From Chryseobacterium sp. FH2 (GTDB lineage: Bacteria; Bacteroidota; Bacteroidia; Flavobacteriales; Weeksellaceae), in the NCBI RefSeq assembly GCF_001045455.1, contig NZ_LFNE01000001.1, forward strand, positions 186,001 through 250,000: a stretch of 64,000 bases of DNA, given 5' to 3'. This document shows, piece after piece, positions 17,933-28,243 of this stretch. Within the stretch, counting starts at the first letter, position 1, and the number at the start of each line of letters is the position of its first letter. The translations under genes and the position numbers were made by a program. The notes under the pieces were generated by a model, which saw only the letters and a list, made by a program, of their open reading frames with translations, was not told the origin of the DNA and made no database searches.

Positions 17933-18955
17933 ATGATTTATCTTGTAACAGGAGGAAGCGGGTTTATTGGTTCTCACTTAGTAGAACAATTATTAAAAAA
18001 AGGACATTCTGTCATAAACATTGACAATTTTGATAATTTCTATCACTATCAGATAAAAATCAAGAATACTTTAGAGTCAATTGACAAAAATTCGGATTTT
18101 GAGTATTCTGATAAGGAAAATGATATACAAAAACTGATTTCACTATCAAAGTCAGATAATTACACCCTTTATTATCAGGATATACGCGATAAAAAAGGTC
18201 TTGAAGAAATTTGTAAAACCCATAAAATTGATTTAATTATTCATCTTGCGGCACTTGCAGGAGTAAGGCCATCCATTGAAAGACCTTTGGAATACGAAGA
18301 AGTCAATGTACGCGGAACGATGAATCTTTGGGAATTATGTAAAGAATTTGACATTAAAAAATTCATTTGCGCCTCATCTTCAAGTGTTTACGGAAACAAT
18401 GAAAAAATTCCTTTTACAGAAACGGACAATGTTGACAACCCAATTTCACCATACGCTGCAACCAAAAAAAGCGGAGAAATTTTAGGACATGTTTATTATC
18501 AATTATATAATATTGACATGATTCAATTGAGGTTTTTCACGGTATACGGTCCAAGACAAAGGCCCGATCTGGCAATACACAAATTTGCAAAGCTAATTTC
18601 GGAAGGCCAGGAAATTCCTTTTTATGGTGACGGAACTACAGCAAGAGACTATACTTATATTGATGATATCATTGACGGAATTACAAAATCCATTACTTAT
18701 TTGGAAAACCATTCCAAGGTGTACGAAATTTTAAATCTTGGTGAAAGCCAGGTTATTAATTTAAATGATATGCTTTGCACCTTAGAAAATAACTTAGGAA
18801 AATCTGCCATCAGAAAAAATCTGCCAATGCAGCCGGGAGATGTGCAGAAAACCAATGCAGATATTACAAAAGCTAAAACATTAATAGGCTATAAACCTGA
18901 CACAAACTTCCAAAATGGCATAAAAAAATTTGTGGAATGGTTTTTGAGAAAATGA
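17933..18955 (+). CDS. NAD-dependent nucleotide-sugar epimerase (UDP-glucuronate 4-epimerase-like)
   Basis: A 340-residue extended short-chain dehydrogenase. NAD-binding GGSGFIGSHLVEQL is at the N-terminus. Active-site Ser/Thr lies in CASSSSVYG, and the catalytic Tyr-Lys pair is in SPYAATKKSGE. TVYGPRQRPDLAI and FYGDGTTARDYTYIDD match UDP-glucuronate/UDP-galacturonate 4-epimerases, so it probably makes a sugar for capsule or lipopolysaccharide. An acidic insert of about 30 residues after the first beta-alpha unit is longer than usual. No other polysaccharide gene is nearby, so the substrate remains open. It has its own -7 box. Confidence 0.85.
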   Translation: MIYLVTGGSGFIGSHLVEQLLKKGHSVINIDNFDNFYHYQIKIKNTLESIDKNSDFEYSDKENDIQKLISLSKSDNYTLYYQDIRDKKGLEEICKTHKIDLIIHLAALAGVRPSIERPLEYEEVNVRGTMNLWELCKEFDIKKFICASSSSVYGNNEKIPFTETDNVDNPISPYAATKKSGEILGHVYYQLYNIDMIQLRFFTVYGPRQRPDLAIHKFAKLISEGQEIPFYGDGTTARDYTYIDDIIDGITKSITYLENHSKVYEILNLGESQVINLNDMLCTLENNLGKSAIRKNLPMQPGDVQKTNADITKAKTLIGYKPDTNFQNGIKKFVEWFLRK

Positions 18956-19061
18956 CATCATGTAAGCCGGCGATATCGCTTCTATGGCGTACGATGAACA
19001 AAAATTAATAAAAAGAATTGAAAATCAAGTATAAAAAAGCATATAATATAAGCTAATTTTA

Positions 19062-19069
19062 TACTTTTG
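19062..19069 (+). promoter_or_regulatory. -7 box of the DUF2795 gene
   Basis: TACTTTTG, a perfect TAnnTTTG, 17 bases upstream of the ATG at 19087. Confidence 0.55.
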
Positions 19070-19086
19070 CAAAAAATTAGAAAATT

Positions 19087-19308
19087 ATGTACTGGACATT
19101 AGAATTAGCTTCATACCTAAGTGACGCACCTTGGCCAATGACAAAAGCAGAGCTTATCGACTATGCAATCAGAACTGGTGCACCTATGGAAGTAGTAGAA
19201 AACCTTCAGGCGATCGAAGATGAAGGAGAAATCTATGATGCAATTGATGAGATTTGGAGTGATTATCCTACGGACGAAGATTATCTTTGGAACGAAGACG
19301 AATATTAA
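19087..19308 (+). CDS. DUF2795 family protein
   Basis: A 73-residue very acidic protein. WPMTKAELIDYAIRTGAP and VVENLQAIEDEGEIY fit DUF2795, a small all-helical domain of unknown function that is common in Bacteroidota and Actinobacteria. It ends in an Asp/Glu/Tyr/Trp-rich tail. Probably monocistronic: its own -7 box upstream and a terminator downstream. The conserved position before secA in the window may only be chance. Confidence 0.85.
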   Translation: MYWTLELASYLSDAPWPMTKAELIDYAIRTGAPMEVVENLQAIEDEGEIYDAIDEIWSDYPTDEDYLWNEDEY

Positions 19309-19318
19309 TTAAAGCGAT

Positions 19319-19349
19319 AAGCTTTAGGCCACTTGCTTAGAGCTTTTTT
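19319..19349 (+). terminator. Rho-independent terminator of the DUF2795 gene
   Basis: AAGCTTTAGG (19319-19328) pairs with CTTAGAGCTT (19336-19345, with G-T pairs), then a T run to 19349. Confidence 0.65.
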
Positions 19350-19434
19350 GCCCTTTTTTAAATATCAATTTTACACGATAAGTGTTATTAAAAACGCTTA
19401 AAGTATATCACTTTAGGCATAAAGCAAAAAATTT

Positions 19435-22400
19435 ATGAGTTTTTTAAACAAAGTTCTAAAAGGGTTTTTGGGAGACAAAAAAGCGCAGGACCTAAAAGAA
19501 GTAAAAAAAGTTGTAACAAAAATCAAAGCTGTTGAACCAACTATTCAGCAATTGTCTGATGATGGTTTGAGAGAAAAAACTGCTGAGTTTAAAGAAAATA
19601 TTAAATCTGCAACCAGCAAAATAACAGCTCAAATAGAACAGATACAAGAGCAGATAAAAAATTCAACAAACGTTGATGAAAAAGAAGCTCTTTTCACAAA
19701 GATTGAGACTCTTAAAAAAGAATCATACGAAATAGAAGAAAAAGTCCTTCTCCAAATTCTTCCTGAAGTTTTTGCATTGGTAAAAGAAACAGCAAGAAGA
19801 TGGGCTCAGAACGGAGAAATCCGTGTAACAGCATCCGATTGGGACAGACAATTGGCTGCCGCGGGTAAAGATTTCGTAGAAATTCAAGGAGATCAGGCTG
19901 TTTGGAAAAACTCATGGGATGCTGCCGGAACCCCGGTAAACTGGGATATGGTTCATTATGACGTTCAGTTCATTGGAGGGGTTATTCTTCACAGTGGTAA
20001 AATTGCAGAAATGGCAACCGGTGAAGGTAAAACTTTGGTAGGAACATTACCTATCTTCTTAAATGCTCTTCCGGGGAGAGGAGTCCACGTTGTAACGGTA
20101 AACGATTACCTTGCAAAAAGAGACTCTGCATGGATGGGACCATTGTACCAGTTCCACGGAATGTCTATCGACTGTATTGATAATCACCAGCCGAATTCAG
20201 ACGGCAGAAGAAAAGCATACAATTCAGATATCACTTACGGAACAAATAACGAATTTGGATTCGATTACCTGAGAGACAACATGGTAACTTCGCCTTCAGA
20301 ATTGGTACAAAGAGAATTAAACTTTGCCATTGTCGATGAGGTTGACTCCGTATTGGTAGATGATGCAAGAACCCCATTAATTATTTCCGGTCCTGTTCCA
20401 CAAGGAGACAGACAGGAATTTGATGTTCTTAAACCTTCTATCGACAGAATCGTTGAGGTTCAGAAAAAAACCGTTTCGGCAATTTTTAATGAAGCTAAAA
20501 AATTAATCGCTGCAGGAAACACAAAGGAAGGAGGATTTAAGTTGCTTCAGGCTTACAGAGGTCTTCCTAAAAACAGACAATTAATCAAATTCTTATCGGA
20601 AAGCGGAAACCGTGCATTGCTTCAAAAAACAGAAGCTCAATACATGCAGGACAACAACCGTGATATGCCGATTGTGGATAAGGATCTTTACTTCGTGATT
20701 GAAGAGAAAAACAATCAGGTTGACCTTACAGACAAAGGGGTTGAATATATGTCTCAAGGAAACTCAGATGCTAATTTCTTCGTTCTTCCGGATATAGGGA
20801 CTGAAATTGCAGAATTGGAAGCTAAAAATTTATCTAAAGAAGAAGAATTCGAAGCTAAAGAAAAACTTTTCTCTGATTTTGCTGAAAAATCCGAAAGAGT
20901 TCACACAATGAGTCAATTATTAAAGGCGTATACATTATTTGAAAAGGATGATGAATATGTAGTAATTGATGGTGAGGTAAAAATCGTCGACGAACAGACA
21001 GGCCGTATCATGGAAGGAAGACGTTATTCAGACGGTCTTCACCAGGCTATTGAAGCTAAGGAGAATGTAAAAATTGAGGCTGCTACTCAGACTTTTGCAA
21101 CCGTAACACTTCAAAACTATTTCCGTATGTACAACAAACTTGCGGGAATGACGGGTACTGCTGAAACGGAAGCTGGTGAGCTTTGGGAAATCTACAAATT
21201 GGATGTTGTAGTAATTCCTACCAACCGTCCGATCCTTAGACATGACAGACAAGATTTAGTTTTCAAAACTAACAGAGAAAAATATAACGCCGTAATTGAA
21301 GAAATTGAAAGACTAACAGCAGCGAAGAGACCGGTATTGGTGGGTACAACTTCTGTTGAAATTTCCCAGTTGCTTTCAAAGGCCCTTCAGTTAAGAAAGA
21401 TCCAACACCAGGTATTAAATGCAAAACTTCACAAGAAGGAGGCTGAAATTGTTGCCGGTGCAGGACAGCCGGGAGTTGTAACGATTGCAACAAACATGGC
21501 AGGTCGTGGTACGGATATCAAGCTTACTAAAGAAGTAAAAGAAGCCGGAGGTTTAGCAATTATTGGTACTGAAAGACATGATTCAAGACGTGTTGACAGA
21601 CAGTTGAGAGGTAGAGCCGGGCGCCAGGGAGATCCTGGAAGCTCTCAGTTTTATGTATCTCTGGAAGACAACTTGATGCGTCTATTCGGTTCCGAAAGAA
21701 TTGCTAAAATGATGGACAGAATGGGTCATAAAGATGGTGAAGTTATTCAACACTCAATGATCAGCAAATCTATCGAAAGAGCCCAGAAAAAAGTAGAAGA
21801 AAATAACTTCGGTATCAGAAAAAGACTTCTTGAATATGATGATGTAATGAACAAACAGCGTGACGTTATCTATAAAAGGAGAAAGAACGCTCTATTCGGA
21901 GATCACCTAAAGTATGATATTACCAATATGATCTTTGATGTTGCTAATTCTATTGTAACTAAAGGAAAAGCTACAGGAAATTATAAAGATTTTGAATACG
22001 AAATCATTAAAACCTTCACGATGGAATCTCCTGTTTCTGAAAATGATTTCAAAAACAAGACAGTTCCGGATTTAACGAATGTTTTATTCAAAGCAGCTCA
22101 GGAAGATTACCAAATGAAATTGAACTTATTAAAAGAAAAATCATTCCCAATTATCGAGAATGTTTACCAAAATCAGGGTTCAATGTTTAAAATGATTCAG
22201 GTTCCGTTTACTGACGGCCACAAGACAATGACTATCGTTGCTGACCTTAAAGAAGCATATGAAACTCACTGTGAAAGCTTGGTAAATGATTTTGAGAAGA
22301 ATATTACTTTATCCATCATTGATGAAAACTGGAAACTTCACTTACGTGAAATGGATGACCTGAGAAGATCTTCACAAGGTGCTGTTTATGAGCAAAAAGA

Positions 22401-22509
22401 TCCGCTTGTAATCTATAAACAAGAATCTTTCCACTTATTTAGTGAGATGGTAGATAAAATGAATAAAGAGATTATTTCATTTTTATACAAGGGAGAAATT
22501 CCTGCTTAA
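19435..22509 (+). CDS. secA: Preprotein translocase ATPase SecA
   Basis: The motor of the Sec pathway, which drives unfolded proteins through SecYEG. The 1024-residue protein shows Walker [15 protein letters not shown], Walker [21 protein letters not shown], and later motifs [34 protein letters not shown]. The helical wing/scaffold region follows. The N-terminus holds an extra coiled-coil-like insert around residues 60-105. It is longer than E. coli SecA (901), as usual in Bacteroidota, which carry inserts. It ends in [11 protein letters not shown] without the C-terminal Cys-rich zinc motif that binds SecB in E. coli. Single gene with a strong terminator. Confidence 0.97.
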   Translation: MSFLNKVLKGFLGDKKAQDLKEVKKVVTKIKAVEPTIQQLSDDGLREKTAEFKENIKSATSKITAQIEQIQEQIKNSTNVDEKEALFTKIETLKKESYEIEEKVLLQILPEVFALVKETARRWAQNGEIRVTASDWDRQLAAAGKDFVEIQGDQAVWKNSWDAAGTPVNWDMVHYDVQFIGGVILHSGKIAEMATGEGKTLVGTLPIFLNALPGRGVHVVTVNDYLAKRDSAWMGPLYQFHGMSIDCIDNHQPNSDGRRKAYNSDITYGTNNEFGFDYLRDNMVTSPSELVQRELNFAIVDEVDSVLVDDARTPLIISGPVPQGDRQEFDVLKPSIDRIVEVQKKTVSAIFNEAKKLIAAGNTKEGGFKLLQAYRGLPKNRQLIKFLSESGNRALLQKTEAQYMQDNNRDMPIVDKDLYFVIEEKNNQVDLTDKGVEYMSQGNSDANFFVLPDIGTEIAELEAKNLSKEEEFEAKEKLFSDFAEKSERVHTMSQLLKAYTLFEKDDEYVVIDGEVKIVDEQTGRIMEGRRYSDGLHQAIEAKENVKIEAATQTFATVTLQNYFRMYNKLAGMTGTAETEAGELWEIYKLDVVVIPTNRPILRHDRQDLVFKTNREKYNAVIEEIERLTAAKRPVLVGTTSVEISQLLSKALQLRKIQHQVLNAKLHKKEAEIVAGAGQPGVVTIATNMAGRGTDIKLTKEVKEAGGLAIIGTERHDSRRVDRQLRGRAGRQGDPGSSQFYVSLEDNLMRLFGSERIAKMMDRMGHKDGEVIQHSMISKSIERAQKKVEENNFGIRKRLLEYDDVMNKQRDVIYKRRKNALFGDHLKYDITNMIFDVANSIVTKGKATGNYKDFEYEIIKTFTMESPVSENDFKNKTVPDLTNVLFKAAQEDYQMKLNLLKEKSFPIIENVYQNQGSMFKMIQVPFTDGHKTMTIVADLKEAYETHCESLVNDFEKNITLSIIDENWKLHLREMDDLRRSSQGAVYEQKDPLVIYKQESFHLFSEMVDKMNKEIISFLYKGEIPA

Positions 22510-22530
22510 AAATTAATTATAATATAAAAA

Positions 22531-22560
22531 CCGCTCCAATACTACTTGGAGCGGTTTTTT
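22531..22560 (+). terminator. Rho-independent terminator of secA
   Basis: CCGCTCCA (22531-22538), loop of eight, TGGAGCGG (22547-22554), then a T run; flanking A/T pairs extend the stem. Confidence 0.9.
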
Positions 22561-22609
22561 GTTATTCAATAGATAATAATTGCATGATAAATATCAAGTC
22601 TGTAATTTA

Positions 22610-22637
22610 TTTAGAATAATTAAAAACAATATATTTG
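22610..22637 (+). promoter_or_regulatory. Promoter of the first TonB receptor, with a possible Fur-like inverted repeat
   Basis: TATATTTG (22630-22637) is a perfect -7 box 17 bases before the chosen ATG. Just upstream, TTTAGAAT-A-ATTAAAAA (22610-22626) is an imperfect 8-1-8 inverted repeat placed between the -33 and -7 regions, where an iron repressor could act. The Fur role is inference from the AT-rich repeat and the gene content. Confidence 0.4.
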
Positions 22638-22654
22638 CAGAAAATTTGACTTTC

Positions 22655-24823
22655 ATGAAAAATGTACTGATCTGTATCTCGATGTTAGGTTCTATGCTGG
22701 CTTATGCGCAGGAAAAAGACACTGTAAAATCTGCTAATATTGAAGAAGTAGTTGTAAACGGTAAATATTACAAAAAATATGTGGAGAAGGAAGGTTCATC
22801 TTCATTACGTTTAAATGAAGAACTTATTAAAATTCCGCAAAATATTTCAATAATTACTAATAGAGCTTTAGAAGATCAGCAGGTTACTACGATTTCAGAT
22901 GGGCTTTTGAGAAACGTTGCAGGAGCTCAAAGATTAGAACACTGGGGAGAAATGTACTCAAGAATCAACATGAGAGGTTCTAGGGCTGGTGCTTTTTTTA
23001 ATGGAGTAAATGTAACTTCAAATTGGGGACCACTATCCGAAGATATGAGCTATGTTGACCACATTGAATTTGTGAAAGGACCTGGAGGATTTTTAATGTC
23101 TGCTGGAGAACCAAGTGGAATTTACAACATCGTTACTAAAAAACCTACAGGAAACCCATTTAACGGTTCTGCAAGAGTTACATTGGGAAGTTTCGATATG
23201 TATAGAGCAGAAACAGATTTAGATACAAGAGTTTCCAAGAAAGTTTCAATTCGATTAAACTTAATGGGTTCACAGAAAAACAGTTTCAGAGATTATGAAT
23301 TCAATGATAGATATGTTATAAATCCTTCGATAAAATTAGAACTTACTGATAAAACAACTTTAGTTGCAGAATATATCTACCAAAAAGCTAAAATGTCAGA
23401 AGTTGGTTCGGCTTATGTTTTCTCTACAGAAGGTTATGCTACAAGACCTGTAAATTACACACACACAGATCCAGGAATTATGCCTTCAAATATAGAAGAC
23501 CATACTGTGAATGTGAATTTGCAACACCAATTTAACAAAAATTGGAAATTAACAACTCAGGTTACTTATCTTAACGATTATACCAATGCAAGTGATATTT
23601 GGCCAGACGCTGTAAATGCAGACGGTACAATGATTAGAAGACTTTCTTATTGGGAAGGTTCTAACGTAATGAGATTCGGACAGATTTACTTGAATGGTTA
23701 CGAAAAAACAGGAAAAGTTTCACATAGAATTTTGGCTGGTTTAGATTTAGGCAGCAAAAAATATTTAGCAGATTGGGGATATTCTCATGTTTTGGATTCT
23801 ACACCATTCAATACTAATATTCTAACTTACCAACCTGTAACAAACGGTTATGGATATGAAGGATGGATAGAGCGTATCAACGGAACCCCATTAAACCAAA
23901 GAGCAACACCAGGAGGAACTATTGAACAAAATTATTCTGGAGTATACTTACAAGACGAACTAGGATTTCTAGAAGACAAATTACGCTTAACAGTTGCTGC
24001 AAGATATACTAATATTAAGCAAAACAATTATGGAGATACTTTTAAAGCAGACAAGCTATCTCCGAGAATTGGTTTAAGCTATTCCATTGATGACAATACT
24101 TCCGCTTATGCCTTATTTGACCAATCATTCACTCCACAATCAGGTTTATTCAGAGACGGATCTACCGCAAAACCTTTGACAGGAAATAACTACGAAATTG
24201 GAATAAAAAGAGATTGGTTCAACGGAAAATGGAACACAACTTTGTCTATTTACAATATCCGAAAAGACAACGCTATTAGTGGAGACCCAACAGACCCAAG
24301 CGGTAAATTCTCGATTTTGGACGGAAAAACTGGTGTTCAGGGTGTAGAATTTGATTTAAAGGGAGAAATTGTAAAAGGGTTTAATGCGATCTTTAATTAC
24401 GCTTATACAGATAATGAATATAAACAAACTATATTTTATAACGATCCTATTACCAATGAAACTGAAACTCTTCACAAAGAAGGAGACAAAGTCGCTGGTT
24501 ACGCAAAACATACAGTAAATGGTTGGTTAAATTATACATTTACAAATGGTATTTTGGAAGGGTTTGGCCTTTCATTTGGAGGAACTTATTTAGCGGACAG
24601 AACATCTTGGACTTGGGATTCAACTGGAACAACAAAACCAATGAACGATTACTTAAAGTTTGATACAGGAGCTTCTTGGGAAAATTCAAAAATCCGCGTA
24701 AACCTGAATATTTTCAATGTATTTAACAGATACTTGTATTCTGGTGCAAATTACGGTACTTATTACTATTATCAAGCAGAAGCGCCGAGAAATTGGAGAT
24801 TCTCTGTTGCATATAAATTCTAA
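22655..24823 (+). CDS. TonB-dependent siderophore receptor
   Basis: An outer-membrane receptor of about 722 residues. A start at 22655 gives a clean signal peptide (MKNVLICISMLGSMLAYAQ); a longer in-frame start at 22580 lies upstream of the -7 box and is unlikely. After the signal come a TonB-box-like EEVVVNG, a plug domain (about 45-150, with KIPQNISIIT, RINMRGSRAG, VEFVKGPGGFLMS) and a 22-strand barrel ending in WRFSVAYKF with terminal Phe. The FIUC/FhuE-like plug points to a ferric-siderophore receptor. It is followed 52 bases later by a PepSY membrane protein; the pair recurs immediately downstream. Regulation by iron is likely but only inferred. Confidence 0.92.
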   Translation: MKNVLICISMLGSMLAYAQEKDTVKSANIEEVVVNGKYYKKYVEKEGSSSLRLNEELIKIPQNISIITNRALEDQQVTTISDGLLRNVAGAQRLEHWGEMYSRINMRGSRAGAFFNGVNVTSNWGPLSEDMSYVDHIEFVKGPGGFLMSAGEPSGIYNIVTKKPTGNPFNGSARVTLGSFDMYRAETDLDTRVSKKVSIRLNLMGSQKNSFRDYEFNDRYVINPSIKLELTDKTTLVAEYIYQKAKMSEVGSAYVFSTEGYATRPVNYTHTDPGIMPSNIEDHTVNVNLQHQFNKNWKLTTQVTYLNDYTNASDIWPDAVNADGTMIRRLSYWEGSNVMRFGQIYLNGYEKTGKVSHRILAGLDLGSKKYLADWGYSHVLDSTPFNTNILTYQPVTNGYGYEGWIERINGTPLNQRATPGGTIEQNYSGVYLQDELGFLEDKLRLTVAARYTNIKQNNYGDTFKADKLSPRIGLSYSIDDNTSAYALFDQSFTPQSGLFRDGSTAKPLTGNNYEIGIKRDWFNGKWNTTLSIYNIRKDNAISGDPTDPSGKFSILDGKTGVQGVEFDLKGEIVKGFNAIFNYAYTDNEYKQTIFYNDPITNETETLHKEGDKVAGYAKHTVNGWLNYTFTNGILEGFGLSFGGTYLADRTSWTWDSTGTTKPMNDYLKFDTGASWENSKIRVNLNIFNVFNRYLYSGANYGTYYYYQAEAPRNWRFSVAYKF

Positions 24824-24875
24824 CCAATAAAAGTATAGTTATTATTTCCTGAAAATTCAGGAATAGTTTATTTTA

Positions 24876-26075
24876 ATGAAGAAAAAACATCATCATAAAA
24901 AGCCTTCATTTACAAAAAAATGGTCCGCCAAACTGCATTTGTGGTTTGGCTTGTCCGTTGGTATTATTGTGTTTATTGTTTCTTTAACGGGAACAATGTA
25001 TGTTTTTAAGGACGAAATACAGGGTGCCATCCGAAAAGATGCCATGTATGTAAAACCAGAAACGGTAACCCCAACACCTTTACCTATTGAAATTCTGAAA
25101 GAAAAAGTTTCTTTAGAAGCTAATGAAAAATACCCAATCAGTTCACTAGAAATTCCTTTAGATAGAAACAAATCTTACGAATTTCTCTATTACGAAAAAG
25201 ATAAAAAAGGATGGAATTACTTTCAGGAAATAAAAGTTTTCAAATCTGTGTATGTTAATCAATACACAGGCGAAATTTTAGCCATTTATAATGAAAAATA
25301 TGACCTCTTCCCTATTTTAAAATCTATCCACTGGAGTTTATTATTAAAGGCAGATTGGGGAAAATACGTGATAGGAATTCCAGTAGTATTATTCATTATC
25401 ATGTTGATTACAGGAATTATACTTTGGTGGCCTCGGAATAAGAAAATGAGAAAGGGCCGTTTTTCATTTGATTGGAAAAACGTAAAAACATGGAAGCGTA
25501 AAAACTACGACCTTCATAATGTTTTAGGGTTTTATGCTTCTTTTATTGCCTTACTAATAAGCCTCTCAGGAATTTATTTTGCTTATCCCTGGGTGAAAAA
25601 TGTTTTTAACTTCACATTGTCAGGTTCGTTGGAACTTCCAAAAGAAAAAGAAATCAAATCTCCCGATTCACTTTTAGCAAAAAACAATTCTGTATTTGAT
25701 ATTGCTGTCCAGGAGACAAAAAAACTGTATCCTGAATCATCAGGTTTCAGAGTTCCATTAAATGGAAAAAATAAAAAAGGAAAAGAATTAAAAAACATTC
25801 CTGTTTCAGTTTATCAGCAAGACGGCAGATTCAGTGAAAGAAATCAGCTTACTTTCGATAAATATTCGGGAAAATTATTATCAAATAAACCACATCAACA
25901 GCTTAATAACGCAGAACAATATGCCAATGCCAATTATGACATTCATACAGGTTCATACTTTGGATTATTCGGAAAAATCATCTGGTTTTTGACGGGGCTT
26001 ATCTGCACATCATTACCCGTTACGGGATTTCTGATTTGGTGGGGAAAACAAAAAAAAGGAAAGAAAAAAATATAA
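24876..26075 (+). CDS. PepSY-associated TM helix protein (PiuB-like)
   Basis: A 399-residue inner-membrane protein of the PepSY_TM family. A His/Lys-rich N-terminal tail (MKKKHHHKKPSFTKKW) precedes helix 1 (about 25-46). A periplasmic PepSY-like domain follows, then helices at about 165-185, 215-240 and 365-385. Conserved His residues sit near the membrane edges: IHWSLLLKADWGKY, NYDLHNVLGFYASF and NYDIHTGSYFGLFG. In related proteins these are thought to bind haem, and the proteins act as ferric-siderophore reductases. The position directly after a siderophore receptor supports that role. Its stop codon overlaps the ATG of the next receptor by one base, so the four genes probably form one operon. 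Confidence 0.85.
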   Translation: MKKKHHHKKPSFTKKWSAKLHLWFGLSVGIIVFIVSLTGTMYVFKDEIQGAIRKDAMYVKPETVTPTPLPIEILKEKVSLEANEKYPISSLEIPLDRNKSYEFLYYEKDKKGWNYFQEIKVFKSVYVNQYTGEILAIYNEKYDLFPILKSIHWSLLLKADWGKYVIGIPVVLFIIMLITGIILWWPRNKKMRKGRFSFDWKNVKTWKRKNYDLHNVLGFYASFIALLISLSGIYFAYPWVKNVFNFTLSGSLELPKEKEIKSPDSLLAKNNSVFDIAVQETKKLYPESSGFRVPLNGKNKKGKELKNIPVSVYQQDGRFSERNQLTFDKYSGKLLSNKPHQQLNNAEQYANANYDIHTGSYFGLFGKIIWFLTGLICTSLPVTGFLIWWGKQKKGKKKI

Positions 26076-28192
26076 TGAAAAAGGCTCTTTTATCGGTAGC
26101 TTGTTTGGGAGCAGTTACTACTTTTGCCCAAGTTAAGGATACTTTACAGACAAAAAACGTTGAAGAAGTAGTATTAACGGCTTCAAGAAAAAAGGAAAAC
26201 ATCAAGGAAATTCCCAGTTCTATTACGATTGTCGGTGAAAAGCAGGTACAGTCTCAGTTAACTGTCAATTCAGATATTACAAGCATTCTACAATATACAG
26301 TCCCGAGTCTGGCAACAAGTTCCGGACAGACTTCAAACACAGGTCAAACATTGAGAGGCCGGCAGGTTTTGGTTTTGATTGACGGTATTCCGCAATCTAC
26401 CCCACTTCGAAACGGAGCAAGAGACTTAAGGGTAATTGACCCGACTGTTATTGAAAGAATTGAAGTTATCAAAGGAGCATCTTCCATCTACGGAAACGGC
26501 GCAGACGGAGGTATCATCAATTATATTACACGAAAAAACAAATCAGATAAAAAGATTTCCGGTATCACTCAAGTTGGTATTACAGGGCAGCCTTATGGAG
26601 GAACTTTAGGATATAGGGCGAGCCAACTTTTATCAGGAAATTTTGCTAAAAAATTCGATTATGTAGCTTCTTTTGCGTACGAAAGAACTGGTTATATGAA
26701 AGATGCTGACGGAACATATTTAAGCCCTACGTATAGCACATCAAAAATGGATAACTATAACGGAATGTTAAAGTTAGGCTATAACATTAATGATAATCAA
26801 AGAATTGAAGCTTCATACATTGGATATGCTTCAAAATCTGATTTAAATTTAGGCTTAAAAACAGGAAAATACGGTGTTACTCCTACTATTGGAGAAGGTT
26901 TAGGTCAAGGTCTGGAAACTACACCTCAGGGAACGCCAAGAAACCACAACTATAAATTAAGCTACGACAACAAAAACCTTTGGAACAGAACAGCTTTAAA
27001 CATAAATCTTTATTACCAAGACTTTAGAACCGTTTACGGGTATAGTGATACTTTCCTGAATGGAGGCCAGTCAAACGTTATTTCTAAAAAAGGCGGTGCG
27101 AGGGTTAATTTAGATACTCAACTTTGGAATGCTCAAAATTCTCAGGCTGAAATTATCTACGGTTTGGATGTTTTAAATGACCAAACCGTTCAAAAGCTGG
27201 AAGACGGCCGCTACTGGACTCCGGATATGAATATGACAAATATAGCTCCTTTTGCTTTAGTTAAAATTGATTTACTTAAAAAATTAACAATTAAAGGAGG
27301 TCTGCGATACGAAAATATGAAAGTTAAAGTTGGAGATTTCAACACACTTTCCACCATTAAAAGTGACGGAACATTTACTCAAAGTATTTTTGTAAAAGGA
27401 GGAAATTTAAAGTATAACGCATTTGTTGGAAACATCGGAGTTCGTTATAATATCGAAAATTACATCAATCTATTCGGAAGCTTCTCACAAGCCTACTCTA
27501 TCAATGAATTGGGTAGAATTTTGAGAACCTCAACGTCTGAAACCATTCAAAATCTTGAAACCAAACCTATCATTGTAAATAACTACGAATTTGGGGCAAC
27601 AGGGCAGATTACAAAATGGGTAAATTATGAAATTACTTCTTACGTAAGCACTTCGAAGTTGGGCGCAACCTTTATCCAAAGCCCGGACAGAGCTTTAACC
27701 ATTCAGAGAGCCCCGGAAATCGTTTATGGTGTGGAGGGTTTTCTACATTTCACTCCTGTAAGATGGATAAATTTCGGAGGAAGCTATAGCTGGATGGAAG
27801 GTATCACTTCCCTTAAAGACGATGGTGATTACTCAACAAAAATTAACAACAGCAGAATTTCTGCGCCAAAAGTTTTAGCGTATGTTCAGGTGAGACCTAC
27901 CCAAGCTTTGTCAATCGGGCTTGATATGCTTCACGCTTTTGAGCAAAACAGATTTCAACCGAATACAAAAACTGGTCTGTATGTTTATGGAGAAGGAAGA
28001 GCCCCTGAATATACAGTCTTCAACTTCAAATCCAGCTATGATGTAAATAAAAACTGGAAAGTATCTCTAGGTATCGAAAATGTATTTAATAAAACATATC
28101 AGCCTGCAATCGCATGGTGGGGAGCAAGAGATGCCGACTTTACCAATGCTTTAGGAATGAGAGGTACATTTATGATTGAATACAAATTTTAA
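26075..28192 (+). CDS. TonB-dependent receptor (second copy)
   Basis: A 705-residue outer-membrane receptor. The start at 26075 overlaps the previous stop (TAATG) and gives the signal peptide MKKALLSVACLGAVTTFAQ; an earlier in-frame ATG at 26036 lies inside the PepSY gene. TonB-box-like VEEVVLTASRK is followed by the plug (IPSSITIVG, LRGRQVLVLIDGIPQS, ERIEVIKGASSIYGNGADGG) and a barrel ending in GTFMIEYKF. The plug differs clearly from that of the first receptor, so this is not a recent duplicate and may take another ferric chelate. Probable translational coupling with the gene before. Confidence 0.92.
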   Translation: MKKALLSVACLGAVTTFAQVKDTLQTKNVEEVVLTASRKKENIKEIPSSITIVGEKQVQSQLTVNSDITSILQYTVPSLATSSGQTSNTGQTLRGRQVLVLIDGIPQSTPLRNGARDLRVIDPTVIERIEVIKGASSIYGNGADGGIINYITRKNKSDKKISGITQVGITGQPYGGTLGYRASQLLSGNFAKKFDYVASFAYERTGYMKDADGTYLSPTYSTSKMDNYNGMLKLGYNINDNQRIEASYIGYASKSDLNLGLKTGKYGVTPTIGEGLGQGLETTPQGTPRNHNYKLSYDNKNLWNRTALNINLYYQDFRTVYGYSDTFLNGGQSNVISKKGGARVNLDTQLWNAQNSQAEIIYGLDVLNDQTVQKLEDGRYWTPDMNMTNIAPFALVKIDLLKKLTIKGGLRYENMKVKVGDFNTLSTIKSDGTFTQSIFVKGGNLKYNAFVGNIGVRYNIENYINLFGSFSQAYSINELGRILRTSTSETIQNLETKPIIVNNYEFGATGQITKWVNYEITSYVSTSKLGATFIQSPDRALTIQRAPEIVYGVEGFLHFTPVRWINFGGSYSWMEGITSLKDDGDYSTKINNSRISAPKVLAYVQVRPTQALSIGLDMLHAFEQNRFQPNTKTGLYVYGEGRAPEYTVFNFKSSYDVNKNWKVSLGIENVFNKTYQPAIAWWGARDADFTNALGMRGTFMIEYKF

Positions 28193-28243
28193 ATGATTCT
28201 AAATAAAAATTAAAAAATTATCTTTGCTGAACTTTAAAGAATA

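Noticed and set aside
22580..22654. Longer in-frame start for the first TonB receptor
   Set aside because: It lies upstream of the perfect -7 box at 22630 and would bury the signal peptide; 22655 gives a clean signal peptide.
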